Positions 1-6,771 of a stretch of 10,177 nucleotides of DNA are shown one piece after another. The DNA comes from Pseudomonadota bacterium (GTDB taxonomy: Bacteria > Pseudomonadota > Alphaproteobacteria > Caulobacterales > Caulobacteraceae). Numbering within the stretch: position 1 is the first letter of the stretch; every line of letters starts with the position of its first letter. Both the position numbers and the translations under genes were made by a program. The notes beneath the pieces are model-generated. The model was not told where the DNA came from. It saw only the letters and a list, made by a program, of their open reading frames with translations, and made no database searches. The stretch covers positions 1 to 10,177 of the forward strand of contig JAEZIH010000017.1 of the NCBI GenBank assembly GCA_023416055.1, given 5' to 3'.

Positions 1-156
1 CCGATGGATGTCGACCCCGCCGAAGGTCATCAGGATGAGCACCGGCAGGCTGAGGCCGAACAGCATGGCGACGTTGCCGCGCACGTCCGTGGCCAGACGG
101 CGCGCCAGGCTGCGTGCGCCGTCGACCATGCCCCTGATCCAGGTCATTCGCCCCAT
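1..156 (-). CDS. TadG-like pilus-assembly protein, N-terminal part
   Basis: This is the first 52 codons of a gene that runs off the left edge. The visible N-terminus has a short basic stretch, then the sequence RGNVAMLFGLSLPVLILMTF, then GGVDIHR. This matches the opening of TadE/TadG-like proteins (putative Flp pilus-assembly TadG): a charged R-G-N-x-A motif followed by one membrane segment and a small D-x-x-R turn. Family knowledge: such proteins are anchored in the inner membrane and act in Flp/Tad pilus biogenesis or related surface assembly, and many also carry a vWA domain, which cannot be seen here. The start could be ATG at 156 or ATG at 147. GGGGCGA lies just upstream of the second, and neither has a strong ribosome-binding site. 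The frame stays open upstream to a TAA at 226-228. Confidence 0.72.
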   Translation of the reverse strand, partial: MGRMTWIRGMVDGARSLARRLATDVRGNVAMLFGLSLPVLILMTFGGVDIHR

Positions 157-252
157 GGCCGTATCCAGCTGCCCCCCGCGGGCGCAATCCGCCCACGGTC
201 GTCCCGGGACATTGCCACGGGCCGGTTAAGAGAAGCTCCAACGGCGAGAGTT

Positions 253-267
253 AACGCGACCCGCGTT
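253..267 (-). terminator. Candidate weak terminator hairpin after the M2 peptidase
   Basis: A perfect 6-bp inverted repeat (AACGCG, 3-base loop, CGCGTT) lies about 12 bases beyond the stop codon of the M2 peptidase gene in its reading direction. Only AACTCTC follows it, with no real U run, so intrinsic termination is uncertain. The rest of the 122-base gap (157-278) holds the untranslated leader of the TadG-like gene and no other structure I can support. Confidence 0.3.
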
Positions 268-278
268 CTGCGGCCCGG

Positions 279-2153
279 TCAGGCCTCCCAGCCGCAGTTC
301 TTGCCGCGGTTCTGTTCGGTCAGCCAGTCGTTGAGCGGGGCGAAATAGGCGGCGATGGCCGAGGCGTCGTTCTCGCGCTTGCCGGTGAAGGCCTGCATGG
401 CCTCGGGCCACGGCCGCGACTGGCCCATCTCCATCATGGCGTTGAAGCGCTCGCCGACCTCCTTGTTTCCATAGATGGAGCAGCGGTGCAGCGGCCCGGT
501 CCAGCCGGCCTGTTCGCACGCCGCCTGATGGAACTGGAACTGGTAGATGTGGGCCAGGAAGTAGCGCGTGTACGGGGTGTTGCCTGGGATGTGGTACTTG
601 GCGCCCGGATCGAAGGCGTTCTCCGGGCGCGGCCCCGGAGGCGTCAGGCCCTGGTACTTCAGCATGTCGGCGGTCCAGGCGTCGTTGTACCCGGCCGGCG
701 TGGTCTCGCCGGAGAAGACGTCCCAGCGCCAGCGGTCGACCATCAGGCCGAAGGGCAGGAAGGCGATCTTGTCCAGCGCCATCTTGAGCAGGAAGGGGAT
801 GTCCTCCTCATCGCCCGGGACGGTGTCGAGCAGGCCGATCTGCTGCAGGTAGGTCGGGGTGGTGGCGGACAGGCCGACGAAGTCGCCGATGGCCTCGTGG
901 AAGCCATCGTTGGCGCCGTTGCGGAACAGGAACGGCTGATCCTTGTAGGCGCGCTGGTAGAAGTTGTGACCCAGCTCATGGTGGACGGTGTAGAAGTCGT
1001 CGGCGTTGATCTGGGTGCACATCTTGATGCGCACGTCCTCGAGGTTGTCGAGGTTCCAGGCCGAGGCGTGACAGACCACCTCGCGGTCCCGCGGACGGGT
1101 GATCATCGACCGTTCCCAGAAGGTGTCCGGCAATGGGGCGAGGCCCATCGAGGTGTAGAAATTCTCGCCGGTCTTCACCATGCGCGTGGCGTCATAGTTC
1201 TGCTGGCGCAGCAGTTCGGTGAGGTCGTAGCCGGACCCGCCGGCGCTGGGCGGTGCGACCACGTCGTAGATATTGCCCCACTGCTGCGACCACATGTTGC
1301 CCAGCAGATCGGCGCGGATCGGGCCAGTGTCGGGCTGGACAGCGTCGCCGTATTTCTCATTGAGGCGGCTGCGGACGTAGCAGTGCAGGTTCTCGTAGAA
1401 GGGCTTCACCTGGTCCCACAGACGGTCGGTCTCGGCGGCGAAGGCGTCGGGCGCCATGTCATAGCCGGCGCGCCACATGGCGCCGGTGTCGGCGAAGCCC
1501 AGCTCGCGCGAGCCTTCGTTGGCGATCTCGACCATGCGGGCGTAGTCGGCCGCCATTTGCGGCGAGACGGTGCGCCAGCCTTCGTAGAGGGCCTTCAGCT
1601 CAGCCGGGTCGCGGCTCTCGGCCATCAGGATCGAGGCCTCGTCGAGGGTGATCTGGCGACCCTTGAACTCGAACTTGCCGGTCGCATAGGTCGAGTCGAG
1701 GCGGGTGGTGATCTCGGCCAGCTCAGCCGCGGCGCCCGGCCGGTTCGGAGCCGGCAGGACGATGCCGAGGCGCAGCAGGTCAAGCTTGCGGCGGACGTCG
1801 GCCGGGACCTCGACGTCATTGAAGCGAGCCGCGCCGTTGGCCAGCTCGACCTGAAGCTCGGTGAACTCGGCGTTGATCCGGCTCTCGAGCCACATGGTGT
1901 CGTGGGTGATGTTGGTGGCCCGGGTCCACTGGATGCGGGCGGCCTCTTCCGAGAGGTCGGCGAGACGCTTTTCGGCGTCGGCGACGAAGTCCGCGGCGCC
2001 CCGGGCCGAGACCGGGAATTCCGTCGAAGCCTGCGGCGCGGGAGACGCGGCGGCCGGAGCGGCGTCGGCCTGATCCATGCCCAGGGTCGCGCAGGCGGCG
2101 AGGCCGAGGCCCAGTGCGCAGACGGCGGTGGCAGTCATCAGATGGCGCTTCAT
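279..2153 (-). CDS. M2 family (ACE-like) zinc peptidyl-dipeptidase, lipoprotein
   Basis: The protein has 624 residues. A signal sequence ends in the lipobox L-A-A-C, with C21 as the predicted lipidated cysteine, so it is probably anchored in the cell envelope. The catalytic HEXXH is H392-E-L-G-H396 within VHHELGHNFYQ. The third zinc ligand is E420 in GFHEAIGDF, 24 residues on, the same spacing as in angiotensin-converting enzyme. ACE-type substrate-binding residues are also present: H362 in CHASAW, 30 residues before the first zinc ligand, and H521 and Y531 in KYHIP...YTRYF. The following QFQFH and SRPWPEAM motifs are family hallmarks. Length fits a single ACE domain plus a leader. The family releases C-terminal dipeptides; the native substrate here is unknown. 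The ATG has a strong site, AAGGAGG, four bases upstream. It lies 77 bases downstream of mtgA on the same strand. Confidence 0.95.
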   Translation of the reverse strand: MKRHLMTATAVCALGLGLAACATLGMDQADAAPAAASPAPQASTEFPVSARGAADFVADAEKRLADLSEEAARIQWTRATNITHDTMWLESRINAEFTELQVELANGAARFNDVEVPADVRRKLDLLRLGIVLPAPNRPGAAAELAEITTRLDSTYATGKFEFKGRQITLDEASILMAESRDPAELKALYEGWRTVSPQMAADYARMVEIANEGSRELGFADTGAMWRAGYDMAPDAFAAETDRLWDQVKPFYENLHCYVRSRLNEKYGDAVQPDTGPIRADLLGNMWSQQWGNIYDVVAPPSAGGSGYDLTELLRQQNYDATRMVKTGENFYTSMGLAPLPDTFWERSMITRPRDREVVCHASAWNLDNLEDVRIKMCTQINADDFYTVHHELGHNFYQRAYKDQPFLFRNGANDGFHEAIGDFVGLSATTPTYLQQIGLLDTVPGDEEDIPFLLKMALDKIAFLPFGLMVDRWRWDVFSGETTPAGYNDAWTADMLKYQGLTPPGPRPENAFDPGAKYHIPGNTPYTRYFLAHIYQFQFHQAACEQAGWTGPLHRCSIYGNKEVGERFNAMMEMGQSRPWPEAMQAFTGKRENDASAIAAYFAPLNDWLTEQNRGKNCGWEA

Positions 2154-2209
2154 GCTTCCTCCTTCGCGGCCTCCCGCCGCGTGTCGGGCGGCAAGGGACG
2201 CGAGCGGAG

Positions 2210-2230
2210 CCGTCAGGTCAAGCTTGACGG
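2210..2230. repeat. Palindrome between mtgA and the M2 peptidase gene
   Basis: CCGTCA (2210-2215) and TGACGG (2225-2230) form a 6-bp inverted repeat. Overlapping it is a perfect 12-base palindrome, GTCAAGCTTGAC (2217-2228). The element directly abuts the mtgA stop codon at 2231-2233. It could fold as a hairpin at the end of the mtgA message or be a protein-binding site. There is no T run, so a classical intrinsic terminator is not supported. Confidence 0.4.
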
Positions 2231-2923
2231 TTAACGCAGCACGCAGGCGGCGAGGTCGTCATTGCGCACCGTGCCCATGGCGGCCTGAACGCGGGAGGCG
2301 CGGCGGCGGACGTAGGGGCCGGGCGAGGCGGCGTCGTAACGGCGGGGCGAGGGCAGGATGGCCGCCAGGCGGGCCGCCTCGCGCGGGGTCAGGTCGGTCG
2401 CCGACTTGCCGAACCAGTGCCGCGCCGCCGCCTCGGCGCCGTAGACGCCCGGGGCCCACTCGGCGACGTTAAGGTAGACCTCGACGATGCGGCGCTTGCC
2501 CCACAGGGCCTCGATCAGGACGGTGTAGCCGGCCTCCAGCCCCTTGCGAATCCAGTCGCGGCCGGGCCAGAGGAAGACGTTCTTGGCGGTCTGCTGGCTG
2601 ATGGTCGAGCCGCCGCGGATGCGACCGCCCCTCCCATTCGCCTTCAGCGCCTTCTCGATCGCCTCCATGTCGAAGCCGCGGTGCGAGCAGAAGCGGGCGT
2701 CCTCGGAGGCGATCACCGCCTCGACGAGGCGGGGCGAGATGTCGTCGAGCGACTTCCAGCGGTAGCTGAACCCCTCCCCTTCGACCGCCCGCGTGACCAT
2801 CAGGAAAGTCAGGGGCGGCGGAATGAGCCGGTGGACCGCGACCGAGGCGAGAACGAGACCCGTCAGGACCAGGATGACGGTCAGGATCGGTCGACGCTTT
2901 CGCTTCCCGGCGGCTTCGGTCAT
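2231..2923 (-). CDS. mtgA: Monofunctional biosynthetic peptidoglycan transglycosylase (GT51)
   Basis: The protein has 230 residues from the chosen ATG. It opens with a basic stretch (KRKRR, residues 7-11) and one membrane helix at about 12-31, so the catalytic domain faces the periplasm. GT51 motifs appear in order: EDARFCSHRGFD with E74 as the likely catalytic glutamate, GGSTISQQTAKNVF (104-117), the RKGLEAGYTVLIE helix, and KRRIVEVYLNVAEW followed by GVYGAEAAARHWFGK. There is no transpeptidase domain, and the size is normal for MtgA. The enzyme polymerises glycan strands from lipid II. A TTG at 2959 would add 12 residues. I prefer the ATG at 2923 because the protein then begins right before the basic/membrane segment, as in other MtgA proteins. 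Neither start has a convincing ribosome-binding site. It may be co-transcribed with the M2 peptidase gene. Confidence 0.95.
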   Translation of the reverse strand: MTEAAGKRKRRPILTVILVLTGLVLASVAVHRLIPPPLTFLMVTRAVEGEGFSYRWKSLDDISPRLVEAVIASEDARFCSHRGFDMEAIEKALKANGRGGRIRGGSTISQQTAKNVFLWPGRDWIRKGLEAGYTVLIEALWGKRRIVEVYLNVAEWAPGVYGAEAAARHWFGKSATDLTPREAARLAAILPSPRRYDAASPGPYVRRRASRVQAAMGTVRNDDLAACVLR

Positions 2924-3249
2924 GAGGCGAGGTTGGAGCCGAAGCGCGGCCGGAGGCAAGGGCGGCGGCGGCCGGAAAATTCGAGTGGACAGAGTCGACA
3001 GAGTCTACATGAAAATTGAATGAATTCAGTGAGGGCGTGATCCGGCCATGTCGACTCCGCAGCTCCTGCAGCGGAGCGGCTGGGGTATTCGGTTGTCAAA
3101 GACCCTGCGTCCGTCAAAGGGCGCAGGAGCAGTATGCGGCCGTTTCGCCCTCAGGCGCGCAGATCGCGTCTGGAAACGACTATCCTGTTGATCGCAGGGC
3201 GATTGTCTCGCGCAATCGGACTAAAATTTCGCGGATAGCCAGCAGAGAT
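2924..3249. other. Gene-free stretch with tandem repeat and hairpins
   Basis: No recognisable gene lies in these 326 bases between mtgA and the end of the WD40 gene. It is less GC-rich than its surroundings in two patches (about 3009-3028 and 3221-3231). It holds a perfect 9-base tandem repeat, GACAGAGTC twice (2988-3005). There are hairpins at 3055-3076 (CTCCGC/GCGGAG, loop 10), 3104-3127 (nine pairs including one G-U when read on +, loop GTCAAA) and 3200-3218 (CGATTG/CAATCG, loop 7). The last could terminate the WD40 transcript, lying about 32 bases past its stop, but it has no T run. GTCAAAG occurs twice, 18 bases apart (3095 and 3113). A 47-codon + strand reading frame (3048-3191) is basic and unlike anything I know, so I do not call it a gene. 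The mtgA promoter should lie near 2960-3030, but I cannot assign it. Confidence 0.5.
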
Positions 3250-4215
3250 TCAGACGTCGGCGATGCCCGCGTGGCCGTCCTCGTCGGCCCAGGCGATGCG
3301 GCGGGCGTCCGTACTCATGGCGAGGGCGGTGATCGGGGCGCCGCGCTCGGCCTTGAGGAAGTTGAGGCCGCGGCCGGCCGGGTCGGCGAGCCAGACGCGG
3401 CCATCGCTGAGGCCGGCGGCCAACAAGCCGTGACGGGGTTGGGAGGCCACCAGCACGACGAGACTGTTCTGGTCGAAGCCGATCTCGGTCGCCTCGCGGC
3501 CCATCGGACCGTTGGAGCCGATGAAGGGCCACAGCACCGCGCCCTGTGCGCCGGAGGTGGCCAGCAGCTGGCCATTGGACAGGAAGCTCATCGAGCGGAC
3601 CTTGGACGGGTAGCCGCCCATGCGCAGGTGCTTCTGGTCCTTTACCCGCCAGCCGTGAAGCTGGTTGTCCTGCATGGCGGTGAGCACGAAGGCCCCATCC
3701 GGGGACCAGGCCACGGCCGTGTGGGAGCCGGCCCACTTGAGGAAGGTCGGCTTCTGCTCGGCGATGCGGGCGAACCAAAGGGCGGCGCCGCCGTAGGTCG
3801 AGGTGGCGACGCGACGGCCCTTGGGATCGAAGGCCACGCCGGAGACGGTGCGCTCGTGCACGAAGTCGCGGCGGAAGCCGGCGTCCTTCGCATCGATGAC
3901 CGACAGGGTCTTGCCGGCCGAGAAGGCGATCAGGCCGCTTTCGGCCGAGGCGTCGATGGCGTCGATCCACTGGCCCTTTGACGTGGCCAGCACCCCCGCC
4001 TCGCCCCGGCGGTGCCAGATGACCCGGCCGTCATCGCCGCCGGTGACCACGCCGTCGCCGGAGGGGTGGACGGCGGCGCACAGGATGGCCCCGTCATGGG
4101 CGGCGCTGAACTCTCCGCCCTCGAAGCGCACCGAGCCGTCGCCAAGGGCGAATACGGCGCCGCTATTGTCGAACAGGGCTGCGGTGACCTGGGCGTCGTA
4201 GGCGTGGGTTCTCAT
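3250..4215 (-). CDS. WD40 repeat protein
   Basis: The protein has 321 residues built of degenerate WD40 blades. Recognisable repeat signatures are AAVHPSGDGVVTGGDDGRVIWH (positions about 47-68), SGVAFDPKGRRVATSTYGGAALWF, TAVAWSPDGAFVLTAMQDNQLHGW, RSMSFLSNGQLLATSGAQGAVLW, LLAAGLSDGRVWLAD, and a closing ITALAMSTDARRIAWADEDG block. That suits a single seven-bladed propeller, the usual scaffold for protein-protein contacts. There is no signal peptide or membrane segment, so it is probably cytoplasmic. Its ATG overlaps the vapC stop codon (ATGA, 4212-4215), and no ribosome-binding site is evident. Translation is therefore likely coupled to vapC. Its partner and function are unknown. It could be an ancestral member of the COG0523/DUF1330/DUF2093 operon that became separated by the toxin-antitoxin pair (inference). 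Confidence 0.88.
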   Translation of the reverse strand: MRTHAYDAQVTAALFDNSGAVFALGDGSVRFEGGEFSAAHDGAILCAAVHPSGDGVVTGGDDGRVIWHRRGEAGVLATSKGQWIDAIDASAESGLIAFSAGKTLSVIDAKDAGFRRDFVHERTVSGVAFDPKGRRVATSTYGGAALWFARIAEQKPTFLKWAGSHTAVAWSPDGAFVLTAMQDNQLHGWRVKDQKHLRMGGYPSKVRSMSFLSNGQLLATSGAQGAVLWPFIGSNGPMGREATEIGFDQNSLVVLVASQPRHGLLAAGLSDGRVWLADPAGRGLNFLKAERGAPITALAMSTDARRIAWADEDGHAGIADV

Positions 4216-4658
4216 GCGGTCGGTTTAGGGCCTGGTCGGGGCGCGTCAACGTCGGCGAGGGGCAGGCGCGCAGCCTCGCCCAGATCGGTCAGCTTCTTCA
4301 CCGCGGCGCGGTCGAACGAGACGAAGGTATTTGCGCCCGCCCGCTTCCCTTGCTCGGCGATGACGCCGTCCGCGAAGTCACCGCCCGCCCGTAGCAGGGC
4401 CAGACCGAGGCCGGCCGCCTCGACGTCGGCCACGACATTCTCGACCGACAACAGCGCCTCCAGGGCATCGGCGATGTCCGTCGGCGGCGTCCGGTACCTG
4501 CCGCGCAGGACCCAGACCAGTTCGCAGAGGACCGGGAGGGGCACGATCACCCGCGCCGCGCGCTTGACCTCAAGGCGGGCGAGCGCCGTCTGGGCCGGAT
4601 CGTCGCGGACGATCAGCCGGGCCAGCAGATTGGTGTCAGCCGTTATCGTCGAGCTCAC
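4212..4658 (-). CDS. vapC: PIN-domain toxin, VapC family
   Basis: The protein has 148 residues and the fold signature of PIN ribonucleases. The acidic metal-binding residues are D8 in TADTNLL, E46 in LCELVWVL, D97 in GGDFADGVIAEQG, and D116 in TFVSFD. All four expected acids are present, so it appears catalytically intact. Family knowledge: VapC toxins are Mg2+-dependent endoribonucleases that cut specific tRNA or rRNA sites, and they are neutralised by the co-encoded antitoxin. The start codon is GTG at 4658. It lies inside the 3' end of the antitoxin gene (23-base overlap), and the next residues lead directly into the first PIN strand, which supports this start. The stop overlaps the ATG of the WD40 gene. 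The proline-rich tail (residues 140-148) lies outside the usual PIN fold. Confidence 0.9.
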   Translation of the reverse strand: MSSTITADTNLLARLIVRDDPAQTALARLEVKRAARVIVPLPVLCELVWVLRGRYRTPPTDIADALEALLSVENVVADVEAAGLGLALLRAGGDFADGVIAEQGKRAGANTFVSFDRAAVKKLTDLGEAARLPLADVDAPRPGPKPTA

Positions 4659-4923
4659 CGGCCCATCCCGCGGCGATCGCCTCGTTCATGTCCTCGATCG
4701 AGAGGTGCGGCGTGCCCGGCGGCGGCTTGAGGATGCCGACGATGTCGTCCCAGCTGCGGGTCTTGCGACGGACGGGAGGAATGACCAGGCCCCCGTCGGG
4801 CCGCACCTGGACGTGGAGCTTGTCGCCCGGGCGGGCGCCGAGACCCTCCAAGAGGCGCTTCCTGATGGTGATCTGGCCTTTGGCCGTGAGGGTCAGTTCA
4901 GGCATGGGCACAAAGTAAGGCAT
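4636..4923 (-). CDS. vapB: AbrB/SpoVT-type antitoxin, VapB family
   Basis: The protein has 95 residues from ATG 4923, or 89 from ATG 4905. Residues 9-50 form an AbrB swapped-hairpin DNA-binding domain (LTLTAKGQITIRKRLLEGLGARPGDKL..., then GGLVIPP). The tail 55-95 (SWDDIVGILKPPPGTP...EDMNEAIAAGWAGE) is typical of the toxin-binding segment. Its role is to inhibit VapC and, with it, repress their own operon. The start is ambiguous. ATG 4923 has AAGG five bases upstream, but both lie inside the palindrome at 4915-4934. ATG 4905 lies at the expected transcription start of a promoter-like pair (TTGTAG, 17 bases, TACTTT), which would give a leaderless message and the more usual VapB N-terminus MPELTLTAKGQ. 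The overlap with vapC is usual for such pairs. Confidence 0.9.
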   Translation of the reverse strand: MPYFVPMPELTLTAKGQITIRKRLLEGLGARPGDKLHVQVRPDGGLVIPPVRRKTRSWDDIVGILKPPPGTPHLSIEDMNEAIAAGWAGELDDNG

Positions 4924-4940
4924 TTATGCCTTACCTACAA
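4912..4940 (-). promoter_or_regulatory. vapBC promoter and palindromic operator
   Basis: GTAAGGCAT (4915-4923) and ATGCCTTAC (4926-4934) form a perfect 9-bp inverted repeat with a 2-base spacer. Read on the minus strand, the repeat occupies the 17-base spacer between TTGTAG (4940-4935) and TACTTT (4917-4912) and overlaps the first three bases of the latter. Repressor bound here would block RNA polymerase, the standard arrangement for VapBC autoregulation. The palindrome is seen directly. The hexamers match the sigma-70 consensus at only three positions each and are inferred. Confidence 0.7.
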
Positions 4941-4950
4941 GCCTGGCTGT

Positions 4951-5172
4951 TCACCTGTGCGTCTCGATCCAGCGGCGGGTCATCAGTTCGGCGTTGGCGT
5001 AGGCCTCCTGCAGCTCGACGCTCCAGTAGTGCAGACGGTCCAGCGGGATCGGCTTGCCGGAGACGGCGCAACGCACGAAGTCGCCGGGCCGGAGGACGTG
5101 GAAGTCGGGCGTGTCATAGCGCACCACGGCTTCGCGGTCGGCGACCGGGAGAGGTTTGGGCGGCGGGTTCAT
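4951..5172 (-). CDS. DUF2093 domain-containing protein
   Basis: This small protein of 73 residues matches the DUF2093 pattern along nearly its whole length: VVRYDTPDFHVLRPGDFVRCAVSGKPIPL (16-44) followed by LHYWSVELQEAYANAE (47-62). The family is typical of Alphaproteobacteria and has no known function. The single cysteine (C35), next to conserved basic and glycine residues, is characteristic. There is no signal peptide or membrane segment. Its ATG overlaps the stop of the DUF1330 gene (ATGA, 5169-5172), so it is the last gene of the COG0523-DUF1330-DUF2093 unit. It ends 27 bases before the first possible vapB start. Confidence 0.88.
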   Translation of the reverse strand: MNPPPKPLPVADREAVVRYDTPDFHVLRPGDFVRCAVSGKPIPLDRLHYWSVELQEAYANAELMTRRWIETHR

Positions 5173-5612
5173 TCGCCCTCTCCGAAGCGGGCGCCCGGCC
5201 GGCGGGCGTCGCAGCGGATAAGGCGGGAGTCGGCGACGGCGGCCTGACGGTGAACGACGGCGGCCTGGTATTCGGGGTCGCGCAGCATGTCGAGGAAGGC
5301 CGCGCCGGAGGGGTATTCGGCGATGAAGGCCAGGTCCCAGGCCTCGTCGGCGGGGCCGATGACGGTCAGCTGCGGGCGGCCCAGCCAGATCTGGCGGCCG
5401 CCGGCGCGGGCGAAGGGGGCGGCGGCTGCGCGGCCGTAGGCGGCGTAGGCCTCGGCCCCGCTGACCTCGCGGTCGATGGCCGGGTCGACGTCGGCCGCAT
5501 AGGCCGCGCGGTCGCGGAAGCGCAGCAGGTTGATCATGGCCACGGGCCGGTCCGCCGGCAGGTCCCGGAAGGCCGCCATCGCCTCGCGCGTCGGATCGAC
5601 GTGGCCGGTCAT
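5169..5612 (-). CDS. DUF1330 domain-containing protein
   Basis: The protein has 147 residues. The core (about 20-135) carries DUF1330 landmarks: [38 protein letters not shown], a WLGRP strand, [21 protein letters not shown], then [21 protein letters not shown]. The family has a ferredoxin-like alpha/beta fold related to the dimeric alpha-beta barrels. Its biochemical role is undefined, and a small-molecule enzyme or binding function is only a possibility. It has no export signal. Both ends overlap neighbours by ATGA: with the COG0523 stop at 5609-5612 and with the DUF2093 start at 5169-5172. It should therefore be made with them from one message. The C-terminal tail [11 protein letters not shown] lies outside the domain. 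Confidence 0.87.
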   Translation of the reverse strand: MTGHVDPTREAMAAFRDLPADRPVAMINLLRFRDRAAYAADVDPAIDREVSGAEAYAAYGRAAAAPFARAGGRQIWLGRPQLTVIGPADEAWDLAFIAEYPSGAAFLDMLRDPEYQAAVVHRQAAVADSRLIRCDARRPGARFGEGE

Positions 5613-6700
5613 GCCGCGCAGGCCTCGAAACCGGCCTTCAGCTGGGCCTCGTCGAGATCCCGGCCGATGAAGACCGCACGCGACCAGCGTCGCTCCTTCT
5701 CGCCCCAGGGCTGCTGCAGGTCGCCCTCGAGGATCATGTGCACGGCCTGGAAGACGAGGCGGCGGTCCTCGCCGGCGACGTCAATGATGCCCTTGGCGCG
5801 CAGGATGTTCTGGCCCTGCTCGCCCAGCAGACGGTCGAGCCAGGCGGTGAACTTCTGGCCGTCCATGGGGCGGTCGAGCGACAGGGAGATGCCGCGGATG
5901 TCGTCCTCGTGGGCGTGGCCGCGGGCCCCGTGGGCGTGCTCATGCCCATGGTCGTGGTCGTGGTGGTCGTGGCCGCAGTGCTCGTCGTGGACGTGGCCGT
6001 CCTCGCCGTGCGGCGGATTGGCGAACTGCGGATTGACGTCAAGGATGCGGCCGAGGTCGAAGCCGCCGAGGCCCAGCACCTTGTCGAGCGGCACGTTGGC
6101 GCGTTCGGCGCGGGTGATGGGGGCCAGCGGGTTGAGGGCGCGCAGGCGGCGCTCCACGTCGCCCAGTTCGGCCTCGGACACCAGGTCGGTCTTGTTGAGG
6201 ATGATGCGGTCGGCGAAGGCGACCTGCTCGCGCGCCTCCCTGGAGTCGTCCAGCCGGGCCATGACGTGCTTGGCGTCGACCAGGGCGGTGACGCTGTCCA
6301 GCTCGGTCTTGGCCTTGACGTCGTCGTCCACGAAGAAGGTCTGGGCCACCGGTCCGGGGTCCGCCAGGCCCGTGGTCTCGACGATGATGGCGTCGAAGGC
6401 GGGCTTGCCCGGGCGGTGGCGCTTCATGAGGCCGGAGACGACCCGGATCAGGTCGCCGCGAACGGTGCAGCAGACGCAGCCGTTGTTCATCTCGAACACG
6501 TCCTCGTCGGCGCCCACGACGAGGTCGTTGTCGATGCCGATCTCGCCGAACTCGTTGACGATCACGGCGTAGCGCTTGCCGTGGTCCTCGGTGAGGATGC
6601 GGTTCAGCAGCGTGGTCTTGCCGGCCCCGAGGTAGCCGGTGAGGACGGTGACGGGGATCTTACCCGAGGCGGCGGCGGTGGTGTCGGTCATGAGGCCCAT
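5609..6700 (-). CDS. COG0523 (CobW/ZNG1/YjiA-like) GTP-binding metallochaperone
   Basis: The protein has 363 residues. In order: Walker A GYLGAGKT (22-29), the metal-site motif G74-C75-V-C77-C78, Walker B region [11 protein letters not shown] (105-115), base-recognition NKTD (169-172), and a His-rich linker (231-264, 14 histidines). The CobW C-terminal domain runs from about 270 to 358 ([23 protein letters not shown]..., [14 protein letters not shown]...). Family knowledge: G3E-class GTPases of this group deliver metals, often zinc, to client proteins. The His-rich loop and CxCC favour zinc, but the metal is not proven by sequence, and a cobalamin role is less likely without cob genes nearby. 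ATG 6700 follows an in-frame TAG directly. ATG 6691 would remove three residues, and neither has a good ribosome-binding site. No Zur-like palindrome is seen in its 71-base upstream gap. It is the first gene of a three-gene unit. Confidence 0.93.
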   Translation of the reverse strand: MGLMTDTTAAASGKIPVTVLTGYLGAGKTTLLNRILTEDHGKRYAVIVNEFGEIGIDNDLVVGADEDVFEMNNGCVCCTVRGDLIRVVSGLMKRHRPGKPAFDAIIVETTGLADPGPVAQTFFVDDDVKAKTELDSVTALVDAKHVMARLDDSREAREQVAFADRIILNKTDLVSEAELGDVERRLRALNPLAPITRAERANVPLDKVLGLGGFDLGRILDVNPQFANPPHGEDGHVHDEHCGHDHHDHDHGHEHAHGARGHAHEDDIRGISLSLDRPMDGQKFTAWLDRLLGEQGQNILRAKGIIDVAGEDRRLVFQAVHMILEGDLQQPWGEKERRWSRAVFIGRDLDEAQLKAGFEACAA

Positions 6701-6771
6701 CTAGGCGCCCCGCGACGATGATGAAAGAGACTTAACTTGCCCGCCGCCGGCCGGACGGCGTTGATCTGCGC

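Noticed and set aside
226..255. Two TTAA elements that might be a CtrA binding site upstream of the TadG-like gene
   Set aside because: The Caulobacter CtrA consensus has 7 bases between TTAA half-sites. Here the gap is 21, so the spacing does not fit a canonical site.
486..2234. Long + strand open frame (582 codons) opposite the M2 peptidase gene
   Set aside because: It is a GC-rich shadow. The minus strand encodes a complete M2 peptidase with all catalytic motifs, and the + product is low-complexity with no recognisable domain.
3048..3191. 47-codon + strand reading frame as a gene
   Set aside because: It has no good ribosome-binding site and no recognisable similarity, and frames of this length are expected by chance in GC-rich DNA. 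It is mentioned only as a possibility.
5925..6000. Repetitive GTGGTCGTGG-type DNA as a simple-sequence repeat element
   Set aside because: It is the coding sequence of the His-rich linker of the COG0523 protein; CAC/CAT and GAC codons explain the pattern.
4926..6572. Long + strand open frame opposite DUF2093, DUF1330 and the COG0523 gene
   Set aside because: Its translation is Ser/Arg-rich and featureless, while the opposite strand carries three recognised families.
6701..6771. Zur-type site between the COG0523 and retropepsin-like genes
   Set aside because: No TGTTA-n5-TAACA palindrome or comparable dyad is present. Only a single TTAACTT patch is seen.
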